A stretch of DNA of 64,000 bases, taken from positions 2,418,001 through 2,482,000 of the forward strand of contig JAGYXB010001793.1 in assembly GCA_022495005.1 (NCBI GenBank), read 5' to 3'. Under the pieces are notes generated by a model that saw only the letters and a list, made by a program, of their open reading frames with translations, was not told the origin of the DNA and did no database searches. Below, in pieces: positions 47,560 to 58,140 of this stretch. Every line of letters starts with the position of its first letter. Position 1 is the first letter of the stretch. Both the position numbers and the translations under genes were made by a program. The stretch is from Rhyacophila brunnea (lineage: Eukaryota; Arthropoda; Insecta; Trichoptera; Rhyacophilidae).

Positions 47560-47840
47560 AGTAGCAAATCCGATCAAACAGATTTATCCCACGACAGGCC
47601 ACGTGGCACGTATGCGCAAACACGTATCGGCAAAACGCCTCACGTTTAGTGGTCCAGAAGGAAAACGGACCGAGGAAAGACGACGAGTTCGGAGGCTTGA
47701 TGACCTACAGAGAAACTTGTGAGAGTTGGAGTGGTCGGCTACAGATGGATTACGCAAGGTCAGACGGGCTGGAGGAGTCTGCTTAGAACGAGAAAAATCT
47801 ACCCGGGCTGTAGCGCCGAAAAGGGGATGAGATGGAGGTA
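47560..47840 (+). pseudogene. LINE C-terminal remnant
   Basis: The frame containing AKRLTFSGPEGKRTEER, then RRVRRLDDLQRNL and a stop, followed by ELEWSATDGLRKVRRAGG, is the characteristic basic tail after a LINE reverse transcriptase domain (GHVARM ... GKRxxGRxRxRWLDD). The upstream GHVARM-like piece is visible at 47,578-47,610 out of frame. A related short fragment lies at 39,608. It lies immediately left of the mariner, with about 130 bp between. Confidence 0.55.
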
Positions 47841-47970
47841 GAAAAAGTGTAAAAATGCGCAGTAATCAGTAATCGTTTTTAAATTTTAATTTAACTAAAG
47901 AATTAAAAAAAAATGATCATGATATAATTTTTCAAGAAAAAACTTTTTACAGCATTCTAGTAAAATTATA

Positions 47971-47999
47971 CGAGGGTGGGTCAATAAGTCCTTAGAAAA
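47971..47999 (+). repeat. Mariner left terminal inverted repeat
   Basis: Begins cgagggtgggtcaataag and continues tccttagaaaa. The right repeat has T in place of G at position 18; all other positions agree. Confidence 0.9.
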
Positions 48000-48153
48000 G
48001 CCGACAGGTGGTGCGACTAGTACTGTAAGCGGTTTGTTTTCATGCAGCGGCACTACCGATTCAGTATGCTGAGAAGTTTCAATCAGATTGGTCGGGTTGT
48101 TGTGTATTTCTCGTACATTTAAAAAAAAAATTTGCTTGTTTACAAAATGGAAA

Positions 48154-49203
48154 ATGGAAAAAATTGAGTTTAGAGCTGTTATTAAACATTTTAATATAAA
48201 AGGGTTAACAGCAAAGGAAATAAAAAATGAGTTGGATTTAGTTCACGGCATATCTGCTCCTTCACTTGCAACTATTTATAACTGGTTAAATGAATTTAAA
48301 CGTGGTCGTACATCAACAAAGGATGAACCACGCTTAGGACGTCCTGTATTGGTGACTACACCAGAAATGATCAATAAAATCCACGATATGGTGTTAAGTG
48401 ACCGAAGATTAAAGTTGAGTGAGATAATTGAGGTTACAGGGATCTCAAAAGGTAGCGTCATTTCTATTTTACATGACAAATTGGGCATGAAAAATATTTC
48501 TGCAAGATGGGTGCCGCGTTTGCTCACAGTCGACAATAAACGCAATAGGGTGGTGGCCTCTAAAGCCCAGTTGTCGCTCATGCAACGCAATCCGGATGAA
48601 TTTTTTCGTCGCTTTGTGACTGTAGATGAAACATGGATACACCACTATACTCCCGAGACGAAAGAACAGTCAAAGCAGTGGATTGCGAAAGGCGAACCAT
48701 GTCCAAAGAAGGCGAAAACCGTAAAATCAGCTGGTAAGGTTATGGCTACTGTATTTTGGGATGCACGTGGAATTATTTTCGTTGACTATTTGGAAAAAGG
48801 AAAAACAATAACAGGGGATTATTATGCATCTTTATTGGACCAGCTAAAAAACAAAATTGAAGAAAAACGGCCTCATTTAAACAGGAAAAAAATCCTCTTT
48901 CATCAGGACAATGCCCGTGTTCACACATGTTTACGATCAATGGCTAAAATTGAAGAATTGAAGTTCGAATTGGTCGACCACCCACCGTATTCGCCAGATT
49001 TAGCCCCCAGTGACTTTTTCCTTTTCCCAAACTTAAAAAAATGGCTAAGTGGACAACGTTTTTTTTCAAATGAAGAAGTCATCGATCGGACAAATGCTTA
49101 TTTTGAGGACCTTCCGAAAACTTATTTTTCTGACGGCTTAAAAAAAATTGAGAAACGTCTAACCAAGTGTATTGAGCTCCAAGGAGATTATGTTGAGAAA
49201 TAA
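48154..49203 (+). CDS. Mariner transposase (DD34D)
   Basis: Encodes a 349-residue protein, the usual mariner transposase length, which binds the terminal repeats and catalyses cut-and-paste movement into TA sites in the nucleus. The first in-frame ATG is at 48,154; the frame is open further upstream but without an ATG. Residues 15-50 (KGLTAKEI ... LATIYNWLNEF) form the first helix-turn-helix, a GRPV linker lies at 62-65, and the second helix-turn-helix is about 85-112. WVPRLLT at 119-125 is the conserved interdomain signature (usually WVPHxL). The catalytic triad is D158 (TVDETW), D252 (HQDNARVH) and D287 (YSPDLAPSDFF), with 34 residues between the last two. No stop, frameshift or loss of a catalytic residue is visible, so the enzyme may be active. 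Confidence 0.95.
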   Translation: MEKIEFRAVIKHFNIKGLTAKEIKNELDLVHGISAPSLATIYNWLNEFKRGRTSTKDEPRLGRPVLVTTPEMINKIHDMVLSDRRLKLSEIIEVTGISKGSVISILHDKLGMKNISARWVPRLLTVDNKRNRVVASKAQLSLMQRNPDEFFRRFVTVDETWIHHYTPETKEQSKQWIAKGEPCPKKAKTVKSAGKVMATVFWDARGIIFVDYLEKGKTITGDYYASLLDQLKNKIEEKRPHLNRKKILFHQDNARVHTCLRSMAKIEELKFELVDHPPYSPDLAPSDFFLFPNLKKWLSGQRFFSNEEVIDRTNAYFEDLPKTYFSDGLKKIEKRLTKCIELQGDYVEK

Positions 49204-49238
49204 AAAAAAATACAAAAATAAAAACTGTTTTAATGCTT

Positions 49239-49267
49239 TTTTCTAAGGAATTATTGACCCACCCTCG
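49239..49267 (-). repeat. Mariner right terminal inverted repeat
   Basis: Reads ttttctaaggaattattgac then ccaccctcg on the plus strand, the inverse of the left repeat except for one base. It starts about 35 bp after the transposase stop codon. Confidence 0.9.
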
Positions 49268-49269
49268 TA

Positions 49270-49925
49270 ATTCAACTGACTTTATAGTATGTAAATAAAT
49301 TAAGTCGTTAAATCAGAAGTTAATAAAGTTGTAAGTTGATTATTAAATTTCGATTTAATAAATTGAAAATTTTCATCAAAAACTAAACGATTACTGAAAC
49401 GGAAAAGTTTTCAATTGAGTTTTAATTTAATTATATATTATTATCAAGGTTGGTTGTCACACCATATTATAAATAATGAATAACGATTGCATATTTATTT
49501 ATACATATATTCAAGGTAATATAATTTCTAAGATCTACTTAATTACTTTCAAAATCTATTATCAAAATGTAATATTTACAAATAGCTCTGTAGTCTTAAC
49601 TTTTGCGCGAAATTTATTTTATTACTATCATAATGTACAACGAGTGATTGATGGAAGTAATAACTTATCTTAATGGATTTAATAACCCAAAGAAGTTAGC
49701 AAAGCTTATCATAATGCTACTTTATAGGCAGAGTCATTTTAGCGGCGTAATATAAAACTGACGATGAATAAGGGTCCGTTTATACGGACAGTTCCAGACC
49801 TGGATCACCCCTTCGCGATGTGATTATAGACTTTTTTTATATTTTAAAGTCGATATATACGATAAAAACATACTTAATAGATTGGTCAAAAAACACAAAC
49901 TCTTGCAACAATAGTATATGATACA
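49270..49925. other. AT-rich sequence, nothing recognised
   Basis: No supported gene or repeat. Confidence 0.4.
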
Positions 49926-50305
49926 CAATAATACGTAACCGGAAATTTGTACGTAAACAGTTCACCGCAGCACACTTATTCGTGCGCCGCAGTACGTGAA
50001 ACATGAGTTCGTGTAACATTTAATCAAATGACGAGTTCTTCGTTGAACATTTCACCGTTGAGTATATTTGTACGTATGCTACAACATGTGGAGATGTCTT
50101 TACTAGGTTAATCTAATTGGAACAGTACTATTTGCAAACTATCGTCGTATTTTGTAAGATATGTACAAATGTATTCCACGGTGAAATGTTCAACGAAGAA
50201 CTCATTTGATAAAATGTTATACGAACTCATGTTTCACGTACTGCGGCGCACGAATAAGTATCCCACTATGAACTGCATACGTACAACTTACATGTAACCA
50301 TAATA
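49926..50305. repeat. Foldback inverted repeat, arms about 150 bp
   Basis: The left arm includes acttattcgtgcgccgcagt, acgtgaaacatgagttcgt, then agttcttcgttgaacattt and caccgt. The right arm (50,178-50,259) is the reverse complement of that core over about 85 bp with few changes, and weaker pairing extends outwards to about 49,926 and 50,305. The midpoint is close to 50,116, and the unpaired centre is about 80 bp. It contains no frame. A foldback MITE or remains of a duplicated inversion are both possible. Confidence 0.75.
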
Positions 50306-50799
50306 ATATGTCCACGGTAGAGCAATCAAAAATAGATTTTCGTTCATGTGTATAATATATTATATTGTGTATGTGTGGTGAGTAAAACAATGACACCGGG
50401 AAAATAATGTTGATCCAATTTCTTGCTAGTTTTTGAGTTGGTTTTGGTTCCTTTCTTTTACTATTAACGACATGTATTAAGTAATATTGTTTTTACTCAG
50501 TATTTGAAGTGAGATAATTAATATATGTGGCATTGTCCTTTAAGATCAGACATATTTTTCAGAAACATAATATGCCTATATTCAAATTTTTAACTACATT
50601 ATTTTTACTGAATACCCGATGACACATTATTATCAAAACAAATTAATGTAGTGCACTGTTATTAGTATCTAATGAAATTATAAGTTTACAACGTTATATT
50701 AAAATAGTGGAGAACTTTCTGAAAAGCATGAAAAAGATGCCACCAAATAGTAAGTCCAACGCTACAGCAAATTTGTTCTCATAGGAAGCAGTATCTGGC
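50306..50799. other. AT-rich sequence, nothing recognised
   Basis: No supported gene or repeat, although the left part of the hAT-like element ending at 50,918 may lie here. Confidence 0.35.
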
Positions 50800-50918
50800 A
50801 GCTAATTTCTTGAATTTATTTATTGGTTTTGTGGATTATAATTAAGCAGTGATATAAATATTATGGAATAAATAAGACATGCGCCGCAGACGCAGCATCC
50901 ACGGACCGCACGCCACTG
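50800..50918 (-). mobile_element. Right end of a hAT-like MITE
   Basis: On the minus strand, starting at 50,918, the sequence reads cagtggcgtgcggtccgtgg then atgctgcgtctgcggcgca. CAGTGGCGTGCG is a textbook hAT terminus. The adjacent octamer is AATTATGT. A similar but not identical AATTAATG near 50,641 precedes agtgcactg, which could be the decayed left end, but this is not firm. Confidence 0.4.
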
Positions 50919-50924
50919 AATTAT

Positions 50925-51420
50925 GTATATATGACATCAGGGAACGCCTCCGGATCTGGTGTTGTGCGTATAAACGAACCTTTATACGAAAATAGACTGC
51001 TAACGACGCGGTGTTTTACAGCGTCAGGATCTTGCAAGTTATTTGGCAATAAGCTTTTCCGTATAAAAAGGGCATTAAAAATAAAAGGACCCAAAGGGTA
51101 TGCTAATAAAAGCCCATCAGCGCCGGCAATAAAACACCGCTTGAATATTCATTGAATTTGTTTATAGGCTCTATTTATATGTGGGACATGTCACGTGGTG
51201 TAATATCATTAGATTTATTCGCGGTAATTATTTTGTCGTTACATTGAATATTCATGCGGCGTCATTTGAATAAATCAACCCCTTCAAGGTGCCCACCCAC
51301 TGATACACATTTTCACGCTTTAGACATCCGCCCGCAATGAGTGATCTCGTCACAGACAGGGATAAGTTTTCATTTGATTAGGACAATTAGGCTAAAAGTT
51401 TTACTAACCGAGGATTACGA
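50925..51420. promoter_or_regulatory. Candidate conserved regulatory block
   Basis: Less AT-rich than its flanks, with interspersed homeodomain-type cores and paired gaatattcat strings (51,142 and 51,246). Phrases such as agcccatcagcgccggcaat and gacatgtcacgtggtgta include an E-box (CACGTG) at about 51,191. The plus strand is open for 74 codons from 50,931, but no domain or splice site is evident. Candidate non-coding element, composition-based. Confidence 0.25.
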
Positions 51421-52800
51421 ATTTTCGGGAAAAGAAACCGGACATGTCAACACGCAACTTCTAACCGAAGGTTTTCAAACATTTTGTCTGTCCCTTTTCC
51501 ATTGAACTTTGCCACGAAATGCGTCTTCTTTCTCTGATTAATAATTTGAAACAGTGTGTATTGTATCGTTTTGTATTATTTGATCAAATAATTCGACTTT
51601 ATGCTTTGTTTTCATGGCCTTTTTTTAGAGTATTACGAATTCTGTTATGGATATATCCCTTTTCCGTGTCTGTTTAACTGAGACCAATGGCTCTACACTC
51701 TTCAAAATAACTTCTTCTTCTTCTGTCTTGTTCCGTGCGAGAGATGTTTCATAAACAAAAACACAAAATAACGCCAAACGTGTTCTTATTGGGGGCCTCA
51801 TCAATAACTAAAACGTCATTAAAAGGTGAACTTATTCGAATTGGTTTTTCGAATAAATAAAATATCTACGTAACCTTAAGTAAGGTAAATAAACTAACTG
51901 AGAGGAATCTGACACTGACATATTTGTAAATTGTAAATATTTTTCCAGATGACTTGTTGTTTTTTTATAATTGATTCGAATAATATTGCTGTATATTATA
52001 TATTATTTTATTCACATATTACGTCAAAGTTTTTTTTCCATTTTTGCCGGCTTCAGGAGACGTAGTTATTAAAAAGGGCTGGGTCGTACCCCTTTTAACC
52101 ATATATTAAATCCACCCTGTCTTCAAAGTTAATCATTATGAAAAAGGTTTCTTGCTTGTACAATCCTGCATTTAATTTCAATTCCATGAATGGATAGTAG
52201 CACATGTATTTATATTAAAGACAAAATAAGCTAGCTCAAGTTTAGGAAAGAACACTCTACAAAACCACAAGATGCACACACACCCTCTCACACATTCCCG
52301 TATACCCACGAGAACTGGCAACGAACGCTAAATTGTTCGAAGTTAACTTTGATTGGATTAACTGGCTTAGTTTAGGATCCAAGAAAGGCCATGCGATTCC
52401 GGGGAGGAAAACCAATGAATACGCAAATTGCTTTCGACCGAATTTGCATTTATATAGCTAAACATATTGACAACGTCATTTTTTACCATGATATTAGAAC
52501 AAGAAGATGTCGGCGTCAATATCAAATAAAATAAATATGCAGCAGACATGGCTGAAATATTGGGCCAATAAGAAATTTGCCTAAAAATAAGCAAATTACA
52601 TATGTACGTAAATTAGATTCGAAGTTCGATGGTCAAGCATAGGTTAATATATTTAGGATCAAAGTGAAGATATTAGAAGAATTATTCAGGCAAACAAATC
52701 CTACTGCAATTAGAAAAGACAATTAGGATTATATAAGAGTTAGTATTATTCCTCTCAAAAAAAATCAAAATAAAATTATGTGAAACTCTCATGGGCCATG
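51421..52800. other. AT-rich sequence, nothing recognised
   Basis: No supported gene. A minus-strand frame at 52,367-52,594 has no motif. Confidence 0.4.
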
Positions 52801-52845
52801 ATAGAAATGCTAGGCCTTATTAAAAATAAGGCCTAGCATTTCTAT
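52801..52845. repeat. Perfect 21-bp palindrome with 3-base loop
   Basis: The left arm atagaaatgctaggccttat plus t at 52,801-52,821 and the right arm at 52,825-52,845 are perfect reverse complements separated by aaa. No mismatch at 21 of 21 pairs is exceptional in this AT-rich setting. Palindromes of this kind can arise by template switching or as terminators or hairpin-forming sites. It adjoins LINE debris on the right. Confidence 0.9.
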
Positions 52846-52849
52846 AAAG

Positions 52850-53130
52850 GGAACTGGACCTCTTTGAAAGGAAGTTACTAAGATTGAGCGAGGAAGACTG
52901 CATATGCCGAGGTAGGTACAACCATGTGAAAGTGGCAGGCCACGTCTCAAGGATGGAAATCATTATCTAAGAAACTCCTCTTCATTAGACCAAAATAGAA
53001 AATTATTGTTAAACGACCAAAACTGCAGGGAAGCCAAGGCAGTGGATGGAGCTTGTGACAGACAGAGAGAGGATAGTGAAGACGTTTCCTGGAAGCCACT
53101 AAGACTCATATTTTGATGTGACGATGATGT
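52850..53130 (+). pseudogene. Degenerate LINE C-terminal remnant
   Basis: Across frame changes the plus strand gives HVKVAGHVSRME, then GKPRQWMELVTDRERIVK. GHV-RM followed by G-PR-W-x-x-x-x-DR is the usual tail after LINE reverse transcriptases. Several stops and shifts break it. It is most similar in kind to the 47.6 kb fragment, but the two are too diverged to place in one family. Confidence 0.45.
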
Positions 53131-56100
53131 GGATGAATACACAAAATTCCATCATCATCATTATTGACAAATACTACACTGTGCAATTCAAATTATGTAT
53201 AACACAGTTCGCACCTAAAATTTTACCGACGAAATTAATTAAATATATTTTGTGTCCCTGCAGGTAAATACATAAATGTTTTGTTAAGAACTATAACAAA
53301 TTTTGAAACAATTTATGGTGGTTAATTAAAGTTTAGTAAACAATTAATATACCTAATATTAATAACTCATTAATTTTTATTTAGTTAATAAAAAGACATC
53401 AGTAACTGAAATCTTGTTGAATTCATAACATAATTAATCGAATAAAGGATCTCGATGTGCCTGTGAGTCAACAGAGTATCGCTTTTATCATAAGTGTATT
53501 TATCATTTAGCGTAAGTAAGTACAATGATAAGATCCAGGCGGCGAGACAAAAAAATCACCCCATTAGGTACGAGTACCTATCTTCTTACTAAATTTAGTT
53601 GATAAATATAAAAATATATTTCTTCAAAATGGTAAGTACACGTCAAATTGGATAAGAGGCTTAAAATAACACGAGTTAAATGTAATTGACGTAACATGTA
53701 GAAAAATCAATAAAATGATATTTTCAGAATCAAAAGTTGAATTTTGTGGAGAAATTCTATAGTAGTTTACGGCGTTCGATACTACATATTATATTACATG
53801 TACAATATCATCGGTGGGAGGCTGAAAGTTTAACCCACGTCGGAAAATGTTTCGCAGACAGATGTCAAATGTTCCGATAAATTCAATCAACGTAACTTTA
53901 CAAAATCTGTTGCGACCAATTAATAGTTGTTTATGCTGTTAAGGCTTGAAACTGGGTATATAACGATGTATTGGCCTGGGGTCAATAGGCATGAGTCAGG
54001 AAGTACAAACAAGCTGCTGAGCGGAAAGCGGTGTTATTGAAAAAACTAGCCAGGATCCAAATGATGATATGTTTTTAAACATGTATTATTCGATGGCTGG
54101 GACCGCCTGCCTTCTCGGAATTGAGCAGCCCCGCAATGGACAAGTCATTTTTGTTATAATTATTAAAGCTAATTTGAAGTTACAAAAATAAAACTTAATA
54201 TTAGATAATATGTTGCAGCTCGCTCAATTTATTTTGCCGCCATAGACCGGTTCTGACGTGTTTAGGAGAGCGCCCAAAATATAGGTATCAATACCTATAG
54301 GTATATACTTAGGAAAATTACTCTTTTATGAAACATACTAACACGTAAGCATGTAGTTAATGGTAATAATATTAATAATATTAATGTAGTCATGAAATAA
54401 TATAATCATTACATGCACAGATTGCACATATTATTGACTATTTCATATTACTTATGGAAACATGATGTTGATGACATTATGATTGGTTTGTGTAGGATAC
54501 TTTAATTACAAGCAAGTATATATTTAATTTGCATTCATTGCGATATGTTTTCATGTGCCTTACATTGCAAAGTGCAATATGTAGGTGGGTATATTCTGTA
54601 TGACACGGATTGCTCTTAGCGCACTTCATTCAGGCCTTTATATGCCAAATGCACACTTGAAGACACAAAAACATTACACGTTAAAACAAAACAGCAAAAA
54701 TGCTTTCGAATGAGAGAACATGTGACGTTTTGCAACTTCTTTTTCAAAAAGAAAAAAATACTCAACTTGCACTTTGAAAATGTCTGTCACAGAAAACCTG
54801 TCTTTTGCCTGTCCATTAGTAGATGACTAGACAAGCGCAACTTTTCTCTCCTTCATTTCCTTCATGTATGACAGAGGTGCGCTGAGGAGAATGGTTGATA
54901 TCATGTAAAATGCAAAAAGAGTCCACGAAATAAATTTCGTAAGAGTTTTGAAAATTTTGAAAACATAACACAAATAAATAATACTAGATAAATTGTATCG
55001 ATTATTAATATAACGCGGTGTGACAATGTTTTAATAACTTGTGATATCTATATAACGGTCGACACAATGCCACAATGTCCGCGGTACTAACGGCAGGTTC
55101 CGATGGAGTGCTAAATGCAATGAAGATTCTCGATTGCATTATTTCGTTCATATTAATGTATTACCATATTTTTTCTTTAGCTCTTTAGCAGTCAACATTT
55201 TTTACAAACAACTAACCATTTTGCATTCAAAGATTAAGCAATAACTAGCACAATTATTGAAATTCACTGTTTCGTGCCACGAAATGAACATAAATACTAA
55301 GCTTTGCGGACCACCCTATGCTAGAAGCGGCGTGGCGTAGACGGAACTCACGAAACCACAAAACACGGTTACACGAGGCTGCTTGCAGTCGTGTGCACCA
55401 GTTTGTATTAACTGTGAATTCTAGGTGAAAAATAATGATACATATTATTTAAAAAGTAATATATACAATATTCATAATATTATACATATGTAGGTATATT
55501 GATTATAATGTACAAATAGCATGATTTAACCAGGAACAGTTTCATTTGCTTTACATATACATAAATCAATGTTTTTACGAGTTGCTGATGTGGATGATTA
55601 TCGCGGTTATTTTTTTACTTATTAAATCATTTTCGGTTCAAAATGTTAAATTTATACTTAAAATTTTACAAATTTATCTAAATTTCGTTTGAAAATTTTA
55701 AAATGCCTTAAAATGTAAGTACTTAGCAGTGATTTAGAAGGTGTATTCAAATATTTCTTCACGATAAATAATAAACTCCATTGTTATATTTATAAGGAAA
55801 ATTGTGATTTATATTCCCGAAGTTTCACAGCGTCTTTCATTTTTAAGGAAGAAAAAATTCACCTCTGAAATGAGGGTAAAACTTTTTATCTTCCGCCAGG
55901 CCGCGTTATAATGACTGCGTGTCTTTAGCGAAAACTTTCCACCCCCTATCGCAGAACATTAAGCCGACGGGTTAATCGGTTGAAGGAAAGAATACACAGG
56001 CACACCACTTAACCAACACACAATCACAATGTTTCAAGTAACTCTGACAGCCGCTATTCTACAATCACATTTTGAATTTCTCAAATAATTATACTGGTTC

Positions 56101-56624
56101 ATCAAAAATGACAGATTGTAATTAAAATTTCTCTAACTCAAACAGTGATACAATAATGGCAAGCATAATAAGAAAATATGTACCTACCTAACAATAATGA
56201 CACATCACTTCATATAAATTGGCAAATAAGCCACATATTGGAACAGTATACAAAAATAATTAATAAAAACTATAAAAGTATAAACGTAATATATATTTTG
56301 TAGTTGCGATTTTATAATGTAAAGAACGGCGGCGAATGGGGGAGAGGGGAGAATCTCTATTTCGATCTAACTTATTTGTGTGAATCTGCATTTTCATATC
56401 GAAAAATGGCGTAGATTCTTTTCGGGTTTGGCGGAAGCAGCTGCGCGGGTCCACTTCAACCATGGTTATTTGTTGGAGATGAAAGACAATAGTAGATTTT
56501 CGTGTTGATGAAGGAGCGAGAGTTTATTTACTGTTTAAATAATTACAAGGATACAATCATTACAATATAATAAATACTATGGCAATAAGGTGTGATGTGT
56601 TTTTACCGGGAAGTTATAATCGAA
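53131..56624. other. AT-rich sequence, no gene recognised
   Basis: A long stretch without a gene. Small GC-richer spots occur near 54,230-54,290 (agaccggttctgacgtgttt), 55,070-55,110 and 55,315-55,390 (agcggcgtggcgtagacgga), and 56,320-56,460 on the minus strand, none with a recognisable motif. Confidence 0.35.
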
Positions 56625-56945
56625 TGGCATTCCCAATTAATTGTGATCCGCTATTTATCGACGTAGGTACTCACAATCGAAATAATATCTTGAACAGTCA
56701 GAGTCACATAATATATTATACCTATCAAGTTTGCGATAATTAGATATTGCTGACTATATGGGAAAACGGATATTAAGGAAATTATAATTATTGCAGTCGG
56801 CTATTTACTGAGTTTGCAATAATTGGACACTACGGTAAATGGATATTAAGGAATTCGTAATTGCGGTCAGCTATTTAATATCACCGATCAATATGCTGAC
56901 ACGGCTTGGGTTGTAGATCCCCATACAACTATTACTTGTGATTAT
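56625..56945. repeat. Dispersed repeat family D, copy 2, with internal duplication
   Basis: Begins with caattaattgtgatccgcta, matching 14,884-14,905, and ends with tgctgacacggcttggg and gatccccata, matching 15,130-15,175. Within it a unit of about 65 bp occurs twice: ggatattaaggaaattataa ... gcagtcggctattta and ggatattaaggaattcgtaa ... gcggtcagctattta. Confidence 0.5.
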
Positions 56946-57649
56946 TTTTACCATCAGCTCAGTCAAATATTATACGTATGTTTATGTTGAAGAATGACAA
57001 TTGGAGAGTGCGGTACACCACTGCCAATCTTCGTACTGGATAGTGGACCACAACCGATTTGAAGTTAGACATGTCTGCCCTGTACAGCCAATGTTATTTC
57101 TCATCAATAATCTCGTGTACCTACTTGAAGATCAGAAAAGCGACAACTTAAACTGTAATTGAATAAACTAATGGGGGTTAGAAATTAAATGTTGCTTATT
57201 TTTTATTCAAATACATTCTGGTACCATTTGGTAATAATACATTATTGATTAATTAATCCATACGAATAATAAATACCGCAACCAATGCAATATTCTAAGC
57301 TGTCAACATTTAATTTATGATATCCGATTTTAAATATATAGTGTAGCGAATTATAATAATTCTACAGATCATAGATAATATTATTTTTTGGAATTATGAT
57401 AATTTGAGTAGACTATTTTATATTTAGAATAGTAAACTGTATATATGATAATAATATGAAGAGAGATCGCAAACATACTTATTAGAATTTCTTTCCACAC
57501 TGCGCGCTTACGAGCATCGAAAAGTACTTCGCTATAATAATAAATCTAGCACCTGAGTACAAACCGACCTATTATTTGATGACTAAAGTTATTTATTCTG
57601 ATGAATTTTATTGACATATAAATTATATTATTTTCTACTATAGCTACAG
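56946..57649. other. AT-rich sequence, nothing recognised
   Basis: No supported gene or repeat. Confidence 0.4.
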
Positions 57650-57790
57650 GTTGTTGGCTAGGCACTGACTTCTCGTGAGGGGTTTCTAAGTTCGATTCCT
57701 GATGAGGTCACAATATATCACTGTGATTTTCCCAAGCATGGATTTGTCTCTAATTGTTTCAGACAGATAGATATTCTACTGTTTCATACA
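57650..57790 (+). repeat. tRNA-derived SINE, family S, diverged copy
   Basis: The B box agttcgattcc lies at 57,689-57,699, followed by tgatgaggtcacaatatatc, tgtgattttc and ctactgtttcata, the same order as at 28,145-28,235. The A-box region (gttggctaggcactgac) is altered relative to 28,091. The copy is older or belongs to a different subfamily. Confidence 0.6.
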
Positions 57791-58029
57791 GAATAACAGG
57801 AAATCGGAAAAAATCGGAACTGAAATACCTAACGGGTGTGGAGTAACAGGCAACCAATCTCGAGTGTAGAAGAATATGGGATCACGTATCAATAATACGT
57901 CATTATAAGCTTGTCCGCCATTCTGACAACTGCTCTCGGTTTATGCAAAGACGATCATTAAATATTGGTGTATTTGAAGATTGCAACATGCACTATTGCA
58001 CGTCTATAATGTGTGTTTCATTTTCATAG

Positions 58030-58140
58030 GACACTCACACAGCTCTGTTGGCCGTACTAATTCTTCAAGACCCTCAGATCCTACATTCACTTCCAGTTCT
58101 TATGCAGATAGTCGGTGCTCTCCAGTTGACATTATTAAAG
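58030..58140 (+). CDS. Possible exon, Ser/Thr-rich
   Basis: A 111-bp segment lies between a pyrimidine-rich acceptor (gtttcattttcatag) and a donor-like AAAG|gtacgg. It is open in the frame GHSHSSVGRTNSSRPSDPTF, TSSSYADSRCSPVDIIK and keeps phase 1 at both ends. Composition is moderately richer in GC than the flanks. The peptide is low-complexity, rich in Ser, Thr and Pro, and has no recognisable domain. A second acceptor-like tagttactttcag lies at 58,519. Chance is a real possibility. Confidence 0.2.

Larger units (their letters stand above)
47971..49267 (+). mobile_element. Complete mariner (Tc1/mariner superfamily) transposon
   Basis: The 1297-bp element is flanked by TA on both sides (47,969-47,970 and 49,268-49,269), the target site of this superfamily. 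The terminal inverted repeats match at 28 of 29 positions. A single transposase gene without introns occupies most of the interior. The total length and organisation are what is expected of an autonomous mariner of about 1.3 kb. Near-identical ends and an uninterrupted reading frame imply recent insertion or ongoing selection. The subfamily cannot be given with confidence without an alignment. Confidence 0.95.

Noticed and set aside
48276..48590. 104-codon minus-strand frame
   Set aside because: It is the antisense shadow of the mariner transposase gene.
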